Source: Streptomonospora salina
GTDB lineage: Bacteria > Actinomycetota > Actinomycetes > Streptosporangiales > Streptosporangiaceae
NCBI RefSeq assembly: GCF_014204715.1
Contig: NZ_JACHLY010000002.1
Coordinates: 62,001 to 126,000 of the forward strand
Reading direction: 5' to 3'
Length of the DNA: 64,000 bases
Part shown: piece by piece, positions 1-8,346 of the stretch
Layout of the letters: each line of letters opens with the position of its first letter
Numbering within the stretch: the stretch's first letter is position 1
Made by a program: the position numbers and the translations under genes
The notes under the pieces: model-generated
Database searches by the model: none
What the model was told of the DNA's origin: nothing
The model's input: only the letters and a program-made list of their open reading frames with translations

Positions 1-604
1 CCCGCAACCCGTCGACGTAGCGCACCCGCATGCCCAGCCGGCTCAGGTGCACCGCCAGGTCCAGGTCCTCCCAGATGCCCGGGGCGGTGCAGGTGTGGGC
101 GCGCACCCGGTGCCAGCACTGCCGGCTCAGCGCCATATTGGAGCCCCACAGCATGGCGTGGCCCGACAGCAGCCGGTTGAGGCGGTGGCAGAAGAACCGG
201 TGGGCGGCAAGCCCCATGCGGCGCAGCGGGACGTCGTAGAACCAGGACGGGCCCGTGACGGCGTCGGGAGCGAGCCCCGTGGCGGGGTCGGCGGCGAAGG
301 AGGCGGCCACCCCGGCGACCCACTCCGGCCCCACCACGGTGTCGGCGTCGATACGCCCCAGCACCTCGCCGCAGGCCTCGTCGAATCCGCGGTTGCGGGC
401 GTGCACCGCGCCTTGGCGGGCCTCGCGCACCACCCGCACCCCGTGCTCGGCGAAGGCGGCGGCGACCTCGGCGGTGCGGTCGGCGGAGTTGTTGTCGACG
501 ACGATGATCTCTGCGGCGGGCGTCCGCTGGCGCGCGAGCGCCTCCAGGCAGCGGCCGAGCACCGCCTCCTCGTCATAGGCAGGGACGATTACCGAGACCT
601 TCAC
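1..604 (-). CDS. Family 2 glycosyltransferase (partial, runs off left edge)
   Basis: About 201 residues of a GT-A fold glycosyltransferase read leftward; the C-terminus lies outside the window. The chosen GTG start at 604 has AAGG upstream and directly opens the nucleotide-binding strand (VSVIVPAYDEE, residues 3-13), followed by VVDNNSADRT (about 35-44) and the metal-binding DAD at 86-88. WEDLDL near residue 181 fits the acceptor/catalytic-base region of the family. No transmembrane segment lies in the visible part. It would transfer a sugar from a nucleotide-sugar donor at the cytoplasmic face; acceptor unknown. Divergent from the adenosine deaminase gene with a 256-bp gap. Confidence 0.85.
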   Translation of the reverse strand, partial: MKVSVIVPAYDEEAVLGRCLEALARQRTPAAEIIVVDNNSADRTAEVAAAFAEHGVRVVREARQGAVHARNRGFDEACGEVLGRIDADTVVGPEWVAGVAASFAADPATGLAPDAVTGPSWFYDVPLRRMGLAAHRFFCHRLNRLLSGHAMLWGSNMALSRQCWHRVRAHTCTAPGIWEDLDLAVHLSRLGMRVRYVDGLR

Positions 605-860
605 GAAAGCCGCCTTGTCGTCGTCGGGGAGGGGGCGCGGTAGGCCCCGGCGGTGAACCGGCGCGGACGCCTTACGCCGGTGTATCGCTCCAGCGCCAAC
701 CGGCGGTGGCGTGCGGGTGAAATCCCTGTCGGCACCGGGTGTGCTCACGCTGCGCAGCAAGCATGACACACACCGCAGCGCAAGCAGTCCGCCGCGGGCT
801 GCGGCCTCCGCCCGCGAAAACCGGTACGCCTCGCGGCGGAACGCCTCTAGGATCCGGTGC

Positions 861-1844
861 ATGCGCGACCTCGCCCTGCTTCCCAAGGCCCACCTGCACG
901 TCCATCTGGAGAGCACGATCCGCCCCGCGACGCTGCGCGAGATCGCCGCGGCCAACGGGGGCGCGGCGCCGGAGGCGGCGCCCGAGCGCTTCGCGGGCTT
1001 TCGCGCCTTCGCCGACCGGGGCGCCCGCGTACGCGACTGCCTGCGCCGCCCCGAAGACTTCGCCCGCATCGCCCGCGAGTTCGTCGCCGACGAAGCGGCG
1101 CAGGGCACCCGCTACGCCGAAGCCACCTTCAGCGCCGCCGCCCACGGTGAGCGGCTGGGCGCGCCGCGGATGCCGCTGGAGGCGGTACTGGCCGGTCTGG
1201 CCCAGGGCCGCTCGGCCCACGGGCTGCACACCCGGCTGATCCTGGACCACTCGCGGCGGCGATCGGTGGAGCGGGCCCGGCGCACCCTCGACCTCGCCCT
1301 GCAGCACCCCGAGCAGGTGGCCGCGGTGGGCATGGCCGGTGAGGAGAGCTATCCCCTGGCGCCCTTCGCCGGCGTGCTGGCCGAGGCCGCCGATGCCGGA
1401 GTGCGCATCGTCCACCACGCCGGGGAGGCCGGCGGCGCCGCATCGGTGTCCGAAGCGCTGGACATGGGCGCCGAACGGATCGGCCACGGCATCGGCGTGC
1501 TCGGCGACGCCGCGGTCGCCGAGCGGGTGCGCGAGCGCGGGATCGCGCTGGAGGTGTGCTGTTCCTCCAACGTGGCTCTGGGGTTCGCCCCGTCGGTGCG
1601 GGCCCACCCGCTGCCGCGGCTGCTCGACGCCGGTCTGGCGCTGACGCTGAACACCGACGTGCCCGACGTGGCACGCACCACGCTGACCGAAGAGTACGCG
1701 CGGGTGCGCGCAGCGTCGGGCTGCAGCGACACGGAGATGGCCGCGTTCGCGCGCACCGCCGCGGCCGCCTCGTTCGCCCCGGCCGAGCTCAAGCGCAGCA
1801 TCGAGGCCGGCATCGACGCGTGGCTGGCCGCACCGGCCGCCTAG
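861..1844 (+). CDS. add: Adenosine deaminase family protein
   Basis: A 327-residue metal-dependent deaminase, close to the usual 330-350. Family role: cytosolic hydrolytic deamination of adenosine or deoxyadenosine to inosine in purine salvage. Visible zinc ligands and catalytic residues: HxH in the HVHLE motif (residues 13-17), HHAGE near 185 with the catalytic Glu, HGIGV near 209, and an Asp in NTDVP near 264. The canonical motif is NTDDP, so the second Asp, which contacts the substrate, is replaced by Val; substrate may therefore differ. The ATG at 861 opens the conserved PKAHLHVHLE block; in-frame codons upstream do not resemble the family. Add assignment is by family; aminofutalosine deaminase is less likely but not excluded. 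Confidence 0.8.
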   Translation: MRDLALLPKAHLHVHLESTIRPATLREIAAANGGAAPEAAPERFAGFRAFADRGARVRDCLRRPEDFARIAREFVADEAAQGTRYAEATFSAAAHGERLGAPRMPLEAVLAGLAQGRSAHGLHTRLILDHSRRRSVERARRTLDLALQHPEQVAAVGMAGEESYPLAPFAGVLAEAADAGVRIVHHAGEAGGAASVSEALDMGAERIGHGIGVLGDAAVAERVRERGIALEVCCSSNVALGFAPSVRAHPLPRLLDAGLALTLNTDVPDVARTTLTEEYARVRAASGCSDTEMAAFARTAAAASFAPAELKRSIEAGIDAWLAAPAA

Positions 1845-2004
1845 CCCGCGGCCGCCGCTGCGCCGCCGGGGCTCACGGGCTCCAGACCATGGTGCGCTGG
1901 TGCAGGCGCCGGCCGTCGTGGCGCAGCCCGGGCACCAGCGGGGCGGGGGAGACCGCATCCGGCCGCCGCCCCCGCCCCGGGGCCCGTCTCCGAACGGGAC
2001 CGGT

Positions 2005-3419
2005 TCACCCGCGCGGCGCCGGTGGGATCGGGTGATTGGCGCGGATGCGGTCTTCGGGGTCGTAAGCGGCCTTGGCCTCCCGCAGCCGCCGGTAATCCGC
2101 CGCAGCGAAGCAGGCGGAGACGTCCGCCGCCGACGCCGGCCCGAACATGAAGTTCAACGAGCGCCCCATCGCCTGTGCGGTCAAGGGCTCCAGCACCCGC
2201 CGGTGCAGGTCGCCGGCCCCGCCGTCCCCGCCGCCCTCGGAATCGACCGGCGACAGCACACTGGCGAGATAGGCGGCGCCCCGGTGGCCCACCGCCCCGG
2301 CCCCCTCGGGCACCCGCGCCAGGGCCCCGCCGAGGTGGCGCAGCCCCGCCACGCACATCACCGGCGCCCCCGGCCCCGCCCGGGCCACCAGCTCCTCGAT
2401 CGCCCCTTCCTCCAGCGAGTCCAGCAGCAGGTTCTGCGACCGGTAGCCCTGCGGGGTGTCGGGCTCGTCGAATACCGCCCCCGACTCGCTGTAGTCCATC
2501 TCGCGCAGCGTGGACTGCGCTGGAGTCCCCGTCAGCGCCTCTAGCTTCCGCACCAGCCGGCGCCCCTGCTCGGCCGGTCCCGCATGGCAGATCTGCACCT
2601 GGGCGATGTGGCGGCCGCGCAGCCGGGCCGGCACCCCCGCGACATCGGGCATGACCAGCAGCGTCACCGCCGAGGTCGTCTCCTCGGGCACGCTGTGCGT
2701 CCACCGCGCCCAGGCCGCCACCGCATCAGGGCACTCGGCGAGGTCGAAGTACAGCCCGCAGCCGAAGACCCGGCGCAGCGGCACCAGCCCGAACTCCAGC
2801 GCCGTGACCACCCCGAAACTCCCCCCGCCGCCGCGCAGCGCCCAGAACAACTCGGGTTCGCTGCCCGGCTCGGCCACACGCAGCCGCCCGTCAGCGGTCA
2901 CCACCTCCGCGCGCCGCACCCGGTCGACGGCGAACCCGCAGCGCCGGGCGAGCAGTCCCACACCGCCGCCCAGGGTGTAGGAGACCGCACCGACGCCGGG
3001 CATGCTTCCCGACAGCGGAGCCAGCCCGTGCAGGGCGGCCGCCGCCACCACTTGGCCCAAGTCGCGCCGGCCTCTGCACGGGCGGTGGCCGCATCCGCGT
3101 CGACGTCGACCCGGTCCATGCCCGCGGTGGAGACCAGCACCCCGCCCTGCAGCACCCCGCCCTGCAGCGCCGCCGCCCGGCCGTGCCCGGTGGCCTGCAC
3201 GGCCACCGGCGCATCGGCCACCGCCGCCCGCACGGCCGCCTGCACGTCGGCGGCTCCGGAAGCCTCCACCACCGCCGAAGGCCGGTGGGGCGCCAGCAGC
3301 TGATAACCGGTGCGGGCCCGGTCGTATCCACCGCCCCCGGGCCGATGCACCGGCCCCGTCGTGTTCCGGGCCAGCCGTTGCAGCCCCGCGTCCCCGATGC
3401 TGTGCGTCGTATCCGTCAT
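2005..3419 (-). pseudogene. FAD-linked oxidoreductase, disrupted by one frameshift
   Basis: Two overlapping reading frames together give one berberine-bridge/6-hydroxynicotine-oxidase-type flavoprotein. The N-terminal part starts at ATG 3419 (MTDTTHSIGD) and contains the PP-loop-like segment with GHG, the usual site of covalent FAD attachment by His. The C-terminal part, in another frame, runs from QVVAAAALHG through GGGGSFGVVT to the BBE-like tail YDPEDRIRANHP. The join needs one extra base near 3050-3062, where AGATWA meets QVVAAA. A 15-bp tandem duplication (3136-3150 and 3151-3165) also adds five residues. Divergent from the WYL regulator, 63 bp away, its likely controller. Either a real pseudogene or a sequencing error in a GC run. 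Confidence 0.75.
3136..3165. repeat. 15-bp perfect tandem duplication inside the FAD oxidoreductase
   Basis: The unit AGCACCCCGCCCTGC occurs twice head to tail (3136-3150, 3151-3165). It duplicates five codons and gives GGVLQGGVL in the N-terminal FAD domain. It keeps the frame, so it is separate from the frameshift about 90 bp away. Confidence 0.85.
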
Positions 3420-3482
3420 GGCGCCCACGTTCACACCCCTTGCGGCCACACCACGTCCTCAAGGCCTGCGATCGTGCAACGC

Positions 3483-4358
3483 ATGGAGCCCACCTCGACG
3501 CGCCGGGACATGCCCGCCCGGCTGCTGCGCCTGCTGTCGCTGCTGCAGACCCGCCGCCAGTGGCCCGGAGCCGAACTGGCGCAGCGGCTGGGCACCAGCC
3601 GCCGCACGCTGCGCCGCGACGTCCAGCGACTGCGGGAACTGGACTACGCCGTGGACGCCACCACCGGAACCGACGGCGGCTACCGGCTCGCCCGGGGCGG
3701 TCGCGCCGTGCCCCCGCTCCTGCTGGACGACGAGGAGACCGTGGCCGCGGCCATCGCTCTGGCCACCGCCGCCGGCAGCACCCCGGGCATCGCCGAGGGC
3801 GCCACCCGCGCCCTGGTCAAACTGCAGGCGCTGCTGCCCGCCCGCCTGCGCCCGCAGCTGGACGCTCTGGGACGCGCCGCAGCCGCCCTGCCCCACCGCG
3901 GCGCGGTGCCCGTCGACCCCGCCCGCCTGGCGCTGCTGGCCGGCTGCCGCCGCGACACCGAGGTACTCGCCTTCGACTACCGCGACCGCCGCGGCTGTTC
4001 CCGGCGGCGCCGCGTGGAGCCCTACCACCTGGTCACCGCCCAGGGGCGCTGGTACCTCATCGCCTACGACCCCGACCGCGCCGACTGGCGCATCTTCCGC
4101 GCCGACCGCATCGCCGATGCGCTGCCCACCCGGCGGGGCTTCACCCCGCGCCCGCTGCCCGCCGAGAACCCCGCCGATCTCCTGGCCCGCTCACTGGCCG
4201 AGGCCGACTACCCCCACACCGCCCACCTGCACGTCGACCTGCCCGCCGACCAGGTGCGCTCCCGCCTGTTCCACCCCGTCCCCGGAACCGTCACCCCCGA
4301 CGGCGAGCACCGGTGCCGGGCGCGCCTGACCGCCCTGGGGCGGCGCCTGGCACGGTGA
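3483..4358 (+). CDS. WYL-domain transcriptional regulator (DeoR-like HTH)
   Basis: A 291-residue regulator. Residues 8-65 form a winged HTH (RLGTSRRTLRRDVQRLRELD, then a GGYRLARGG wing). The WYL domain follows, with the diagnostic RWYLIAYD near residue 190, which senses ligands or nucleotides in this family. It is divergent from the frameshifted FAD oxidoreductase and probably regulates it from the 63-bp shared region. The C-terminus looks short: after GEHRC the usual 35-40 residue stretch before a final LxALGRRLAR is missing, as if deleted in frame. ATG at 3483 was chosen because the HTH starts right after it; upstream in-frame sequence antisense to the oxidoreductase has no family similarity. 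Confidence 0.85.
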   Translation: MEPTSTRRDMPARLLRLLSLLQTRRQWPGAELAQRLGTSRRTLRRDVQRLRELDYAVDATTGTDGGYRLARGGRAVPPLLLDDEETVAAAIALATAAGSTPGIAEGATRALVKLQALLPARLRPQLDALGRAAAALPHRGAVPVDPARLALLAGCRRDTEVLAFDYRDRRGCSRRRRVEPYHLVTAQGRWYLIAYDPDRADWRIFRADRIADALPTRRGFTPRPLPAENPADLLARSLAEADYPHTAHLHVDLPADQVRSRLFHPVPGTVTPDGEHRCRARLTALGRRLAR

Positions 4359-4548
4359 GCGCCCGGCACCCGCCGCCGCTGCGCGCAGGGGACGGCACCA
4401 CCGGCCGGGCCGGGCCGGTACGGTACCGGCGGGCCACCGCACCGCCGACCGGCGGTGATCCGCCCCACCCGCGCTTGACCGCGAGCGCGGTTCAGGTTCC
4501 ACAGTGGCGGTGTCGACGCATCCCCACACCACGACCAGGAGGCTTGCC

Positions 4549-5490
4549 ATGGCTCAGGCAGTGCGCTACTCCCGCTACGGCGGACCCGACGTGCTCACGC
4601 TGGAGAAGGAGGACGCCCCCGAACCCGGCCCCGGGCAGGTGCGGGTGGCGGTGCGCGCCGTCGGCGTCAACCCCGTCGACTGGAAGATCCGCAGCGGCGC
4701 GTTCTCCGCCGACGCCTCGGTTCCCCCGCAGCACCCACAGGGCACCGGCCTGGACCTGGCCGGCACCGTCGAGGCGACCGGACCCGGCGCGACCGGCTGG
4801 AACACCGGCCAGGCCGTCTTCGGCAAGGCCCGCGGCGGAGCCGCCGCCACCCGCGCCCTGTCGCCCGCCGAGGAGCTGGTCGCCAAACCCGACTGGCTCT
4901 CCTACGAACTCGCCGCCGCACTGCCGATCCCGGCCGAAACCGCCTACCGCACCCTGGGCCTGCTCGGTGTGGACTCCGGCGCCGGCAAAACCGTGCTCAT
5001 CCACGCCGTGGCCGGCGGCGTCGGTCTGGTCGCCGCCCAACTGGCGCGGATTCGGGGCGCCCGCGTCATCGGCACCGCCAGCACCCGCCACCACGACTTC
5101 CTGCGCGAGGCGGGCGTGGAGCCCGTCACCTACGGCCCCGGGCTGCAGGACCGTCTGCGCGAGGCCGCCCCCACGGGCGTCGACGCGGTCCTGGACGCCT
5201 CCGGCCGCGGCGTACTGGCGGTCTCGGTCGAACTGGCCGGATCGCCCGAACGGGTGGTCACCATCGCCGACCCCGACGCCGCCGAGCACGGCGTGCCCTT
5301 CTCCGGCGGCGGCGACGGCGCCCCGCTGGAGGAGGTCTTCGCCGAGATCCTGCCGCTGATCGAGCAGGGCCGGCTGCACCTGCCCATCGAGCGCACCTTC
5401 CCGCTGGAGCAGACCGCCCAGGCCCACCGCCTCAGCGAACAGGGCCACCTGCGCGGCAAGATCGTGCTCAGCCTGGCCGAGGACCACTAG
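4549..5490 (+). CDS. NADPH:quinone oxidoreductase-like, zinc-independent MDR family
   Basis: A 313-residue medium-chain dehydrogenase/reductase. The N-terminal GroES-like domain has VGVNPVDWKIRSG near residue 40, and the Rossmann domain has HAVAGGVGLVAAQLAR near 150-165 in place of the classic AxxGGVG NADP-binding loop. No catalytic or structural zinc cysteines are visible, typical of quinone reductases (QOR/zeta-crystallin). It would reduce quinones or enones with NADPH in the cytoplasm. The ATG at 4549 follows a strong AGGAGG at 4537-4542. Monocistronic; upstream is the WYL gene on the same strand 190 bp away, downstream a convergent gene. Confidence 0.85.
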   Translation: MAQAVRYSRYGGPDVLTLEKEDAPEPGPGQVRVAVRAVGVNPVDWKIRSGAFSADASVPPQHPQGTGLDLAGTVEATGPGATGWNTGQAVFGKARGGAAATRALSPAEELVAKPDWLSYELAAALPIPAETAYRTLGLLGVDSGAGKTVLIHAVAGGVGLVAAQLARIRGARVIGTASTRHHDFLREAGVEPVTYGPGLQDRLREAAPTGVDAVLDASGRGVLAVSVELAGSPERVVTIADPDAAEHGVPFSGGGDGAPLEEVFAEILPLIEQGRLHLPIERTFPLEQTAQAHRLSEQGHLRGKIVLSLAEDH

Positions 5491-5553
5491 CGACAGGACC
5501 GCGCCCCAGCACCGGTCCGGCGCAGACCCCCGGCTCCAGCCGCGGGCAGGACG

Positions 5554-6033
5554 TCACCCTGTCGCATTACCCGGCGCATCAGGTGCACCGCGGCGAGAAG
5601 CTCGCCGCGGTGCGTTGTCGTGGGCATCGCCCAGCAGGGCGACGACGGCGGGTGCTGTACGGTCGCCCGGGTTGACCACGGCGATCCAGCCCAGTGCTGC
5701 ATAGACCGGGTGCGGGAGGATCACGTCAGCTTCGCTGAAGTCGTGTGCGGCGGTGTCGCCGAAGTCCTCGCCTGTGAGTTCGGTGAGCTTGGCTTTGCCG
5801 ACGTGGATGTTGACCCGCCAGCGGCCTGCCGGGTCGAGGCCGCACAGCGTGTCGTCGGGATAATCCTTGGTCACGATCGTGGCGTAGGGCTGGACTCGAT
5901 CCGGGACCTGTCCGTGGGGGGCGAAGTAGAAGAAGTGGTCGCCCCATGCGATCTCGGGGAACCCGCTTCCTTCTGCGGGAGCGAGTTCCACGACGCCGTC
6001 GAAGGCACGGATCGTCTGGAGAAGCTGTTCCAT
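5554..6033 (-). CDS. DUF6194 family protein
   Basis: About 159 residues (longer starts at 6039 and 6051 are in frame). Sequence features such as FPEIAWGDHFFYFAPHG, QPYATIVTKDYPDD and RVNIHVGK match the actinobacterial DUF6194 family, whose biochemical role is unknown. No signal peptide or membrane segment is seen; the C-terminus is low-complexity and rich in Arg/Ala. Divergent from the tandem-MerR regulator across about 60 bp that hold a perfect inverted repeat (6034-6055), so the regulator probably controls this gene. Start 6033 puts that dyad just upstream of the coding region; no good Shine-Dalgarno decides it. Confidence 0.7.
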   Translation of the reverse strand: MEQLLQTIRAFDGVVELAPAEGSGFPEIAWGDHFFYFAPHGQVPDRVQPYATIVTKDYPDDTLCGLDPAGRWRVNIHVGKAKLTELTGEDFGDTAAHDFSEADVILPHPVYAALGWIAVVNPGDRTAPAVVALLGDAHDNAPRRASRRGAPDAPGNATG

Positions 6034-6055
6034 ACGCATGCTTGAATCCATGCGT
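6034..6055. promoter_or_regulatory. Inverted repeat, candidate MerR operator
   Basis: ACGCATG (6034-6040) and CATGCGT (6049-6055) are perfect complements separated by 8 bp. They lie between the DUF6194 gene and the divergent tandem-MerR gene. The position suggests an operator for that regulator; binding is inferred. Confidence 0.45.
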
Positions 6056-6092
6056 GAAGTATGAAGTTGAAGTGCCTATGGAGGGTTGGACC

Positions 6093-6827
6093 GTGGCCTC
6101 CACCGACACGTCGCCGCAGACGCGGCTCACAACCGCCGCGGTCGCGGCGGCGTCGGGCTACTCCGCCCAGCAGATCCGCGACCTCGAAGCGCTGGGCGTC
6201 ATCGCGCCGGCACCCCGAGCGGCCAACGGCTACCGCCGGTTCTCCCACGGGCATCTGCGCGACCTGCGCGCCTACCGCGACCTCGCCGCCGCGATCGGAC
6301 CGGTCCGGGCGCGGCGCGCGCTGCGCGAGATCCGCACGCTCCCGCGTGATCAGGCGGCCGCCCTGCTCGGTTCCTTCCACGTCGCCCTCGCCCGGGAGCG
6401 CGACGACGCCCTGGCCGCACACCGAGCGCTCCAGGCGATCCGCGCCGAGGCATCGGCCGAGACGGCACCGGCCACCGGCGACGCGATGACGATCACCGAG
6501 CTCGCCGGCGCCCTCGGCGTCCCCGCCTCGACGCTCCGGTTCTGGGAGAAGTCCGGGCTCGTCGTCCCGGAACGCGTCACGACGCGGGCGGGCGCCGCGC
6601 GGCGCTACCCCCTCCCGGCGATCCGGGAGGCCCGCATCACCGCCGCGCTCAGAGCGGCCGGCTACCGCATCCCCGACATCCGGCACACGATGACCGGCAT
6701 CCGCCGGCTTCACGACGTCGCCGACCCGCTCGCAGCACTGGAATCCCGCGTCGATGCCATCGCCCGGCGGACACTCGCCCTCCTGCGCGCCGGAACCGAC
6801 ATCACCGACATCATCGCGCCGGCCTGA
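6093..6827 (+). CDS. MerR-family regulator with two MerR-type HTH domains
   Basis: A 244-residue protein. Residues 10-70 form one MerR-like winged HTH (TAAVAAASGYSAQQIRDLEALG, NGYRRF). A second HTH starts near 130 (MTITELAGALGVPASTLRFWEKSGL with RRYPL). MerR proteins normally carry one DNA-binding domain and work as dimers; two copies in one chain suggest an intramolecular pair. No conserved metal-binding cysteines are seen, so the effector is unknown. The GTG at 6093 was chosen because GGAGGG lies 7 bp upstream; the in-frame ATG at 6078 has no such site. Likely controls the divergent DUF6194 gene. Confidence 0.8.
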   Translation: MASTDTSPQTRLTTAAVAAASGYSAQQIRDLEALGVIAPAPRAANGYRRFSHGHLRDLRAYRDLAAAIGPVRARRALREIRTLPRDQAAALLGSFHVALARERDDALAAHRALQAIRAEASAETAPATGDAMTITELAGALGVPASTLRFWEKSGLVVPERVTTRAGAARRYPLPAIREARITAALRAAGYRIPDIRHTMTGIRRLHDVADPLAALESRVDAIARRTLALLRAGTDITDIIAPA

Positions 6828-6890
6828 CCGGGCGAGCCGGGCGGCGGCCACCGCCGCGGGTCGCCGCACCGGGGGCCGGACCCACCGCCG

Positions 6891-7826
6891 CTACGCCTCC
6901 GGGAGCGGTGCGCCAGGGCCGTTGAGGGCGGTGAGCAGGTGGCGGCCCATGCTCGGGCCGCCGGTGTGGCCGGCGTCCTCGACCACCTGCAACTGCGAAT
7001 CGGGCCAGGCGCGGTGCAGCAGCCAGGCGGTCTCCAGCGGCGAGCTCAGATCCAGGCGCCCGTGGATCAGCGTGCCGGGGATGCCCGCCAACCGGTGGGC
7101 CCCGTCCAACAAGGCGCCCTCCTCCAGCCAGGCGGCGTTGGCGAAGCAGCGGGTGCAGATACGCACCAGCGCCAGCCGGTCGCGTTCGGGCCGGCCGGTG
7201 TAGGCGGTGGGGTCGCCGGAGGTCTCATGACCGATCACGGCGTCCTCCCACCGCGTCCACGCCCGGGCGGCCGCCGCGCGCACGGCCGCCTCGGGGTGCT
7301 CCATGCGGGCGGCGCAGGCGGCCACCACGTCGGTGTCGGCGGCGGCTTCGGGCACGTGGTCGCGGAAGCGCTGCCACTGCCCGGGCAGAAACCGGCCCAC
7401 ACCGCGAAACAGCCAGTCGATCTCGCGGCGGCGCGTGGTGGTGACCCCGCACAGCACCAGGCGCGCGACCCGCTGCGGATGCCGCTGGGCGTAGGCCAGC
7501 GCCAGGGTGGCGCCCCAGGAGGCGCCATAGACCAGCCACCGGTCGATGCCCAGGTGCGCGCGCAGCCGTTCGATGTCGGCGAGGAGGCCGTGGGTGGTGT
7601 TGGCGGAGAGGTCGGTTGCGGCGTCGGCGGCGTGGGGGCGGCTGCGCCCGCAGTTGCGCTGGTCCAGCAGGACGACGCGGTAGCGGCCGGGGTCGAACAG
7701 CCGGCGCTGGCCGGGTGTGCACCCGGACCCGGGCCCGCCGTGCAGGACCGGCGCGGGCTCGCCGTTCGGGTCGCCGCCGGCGACCCCGAGCATGCCGCGA
7801 GCATGGGGGCCGACGGGGGGATACAC
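6891..7826 (-). CDS. Proline iminopeptidase-like alpha/beta hydrolase
   Basis: About 311 residues. The oxyanion loop HGGPGSGC, the DQRNCGRS block, NTT.HLLADIERLR-like stretch and nucleophile elbow GASWGA (Ser catalytic) match prolyl aminopeptidases (peptidase family S33), which remove N-terminal proline in the cytosol. Asp of HGRLDLSSP and His of DAGHTGG complete the triad. The N-terminus differs from the family: after ARGML about a dozen residues (the usual DVGDGxxxYWE strand) are missing and the sequence jumps to VAGGDPNGEPA. Start GTG at 7826 begins VYPPVGP, matching the family N-terminus. It follows the PspC gene on the same strand by 71 bp. Confidence 0.75.
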   Translation of the reverse strand: MYPPVGPHARGMLGVAGGDPNGEPAPVLHGGPGSGCTPGQRRLFDPGRYRVVLLDQRNCGRSRPHAADAATDLSANTTHGLLADIERLRAHLGIDRWLVYGASWGATLALAYAQRHPQRVARLVLCGVTTTRRREIDWLFRGVGRFLPGQWQRFRDHVPEAAADTDVVAACAARMEHPEAAVRAAAARAWTRWEDAVIGHETSGDPTAYTGRPERDRLALVRICTRCFANAAWLEEGALLDGAHRLAGIPGTLIHGRLDLSSPLETAWLLHRAWPDSQLQVVEDAGHTGGPSMGRHLLTALNGPGAPLPEA

Positions 7827-7897
7827 CCCGCCAGGCCGGCCGCCCCCGGCCGCCGGCGCCACGGCGCGCTGCCCCGCCGCGGCGCCGGCCGGCGAAC

Positions 7898-8086
7898 TCA
7901 GGCCTCCTTGGGCATCACGATCCACAGCGCGATGTAGATGACGAACTGCGGCCCCGGCAGCACACACGAGACCACGAACAGCAGGCGCACGATGAACGGC
8001 GACAGGCCGAAGCGGCGCGCCAGACCGCTGCACACCCCGGCGATGAGGCTGTCGTGGCGAGTGCGCACCAGACCGTTGGAAGCCAT
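7898..8086 (-). CDS. PspC-domain small membrane protein
   Basis: A 62-residue protein made almost entirely of a PspC domain: a basic N-terminus, SLIAGVCSGLARRFGL, then one hydrophobic segment spanning about residues 32-57. PspC proteins sit in the cytoplasmic membrane and link envelope stress to regulation; small single-domain forms are common in actinomycetes. Start ATG 8086 has GGAG upstream. It is divergent from the catalase gene and precedes the iminopeptidase-like gene on the same strand. Confidence 0.8.
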   Translation of the reverse strand: MASNGLVRTRHDSLIAGVCSGLARRFGLSPFIVRLLFVVSCVLPGPQFVIYIALWIVMPKEA

Positions 8087-8346
8087 ACCTGCACTGCTCC
8101 TTCCCCGAAAGATTCGGTCCCGCACCGGATCCCCCCGGCCGGACCTCCCGCATCCGCCGCTAACCCCGATCGCCGGCCCCCAACCGTCCCCGGCCCGGCC
8201 GCCTGCCGCGACCCGCGGGCTCGACTCCGCAGCGTGTTTGCCCGGGCGACGTGCGGTCAGCGGAGGACCGCACCGTCAGAACCCGGGCGCCCCGCAGCCG
8301 CGCCCGGGCCCACGCGAGGCGACCACAGCAGCGAAGGGGCACCGCC

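Noticed and set aside
690-860. GC-rich leader before adenosine deaminase resembling parts of a cobalamin riboswitch (GGTGAAATCC-like word)
   Set aside because: The B12 box and the conserved core order are missing, and the downstream gene is not a known target.
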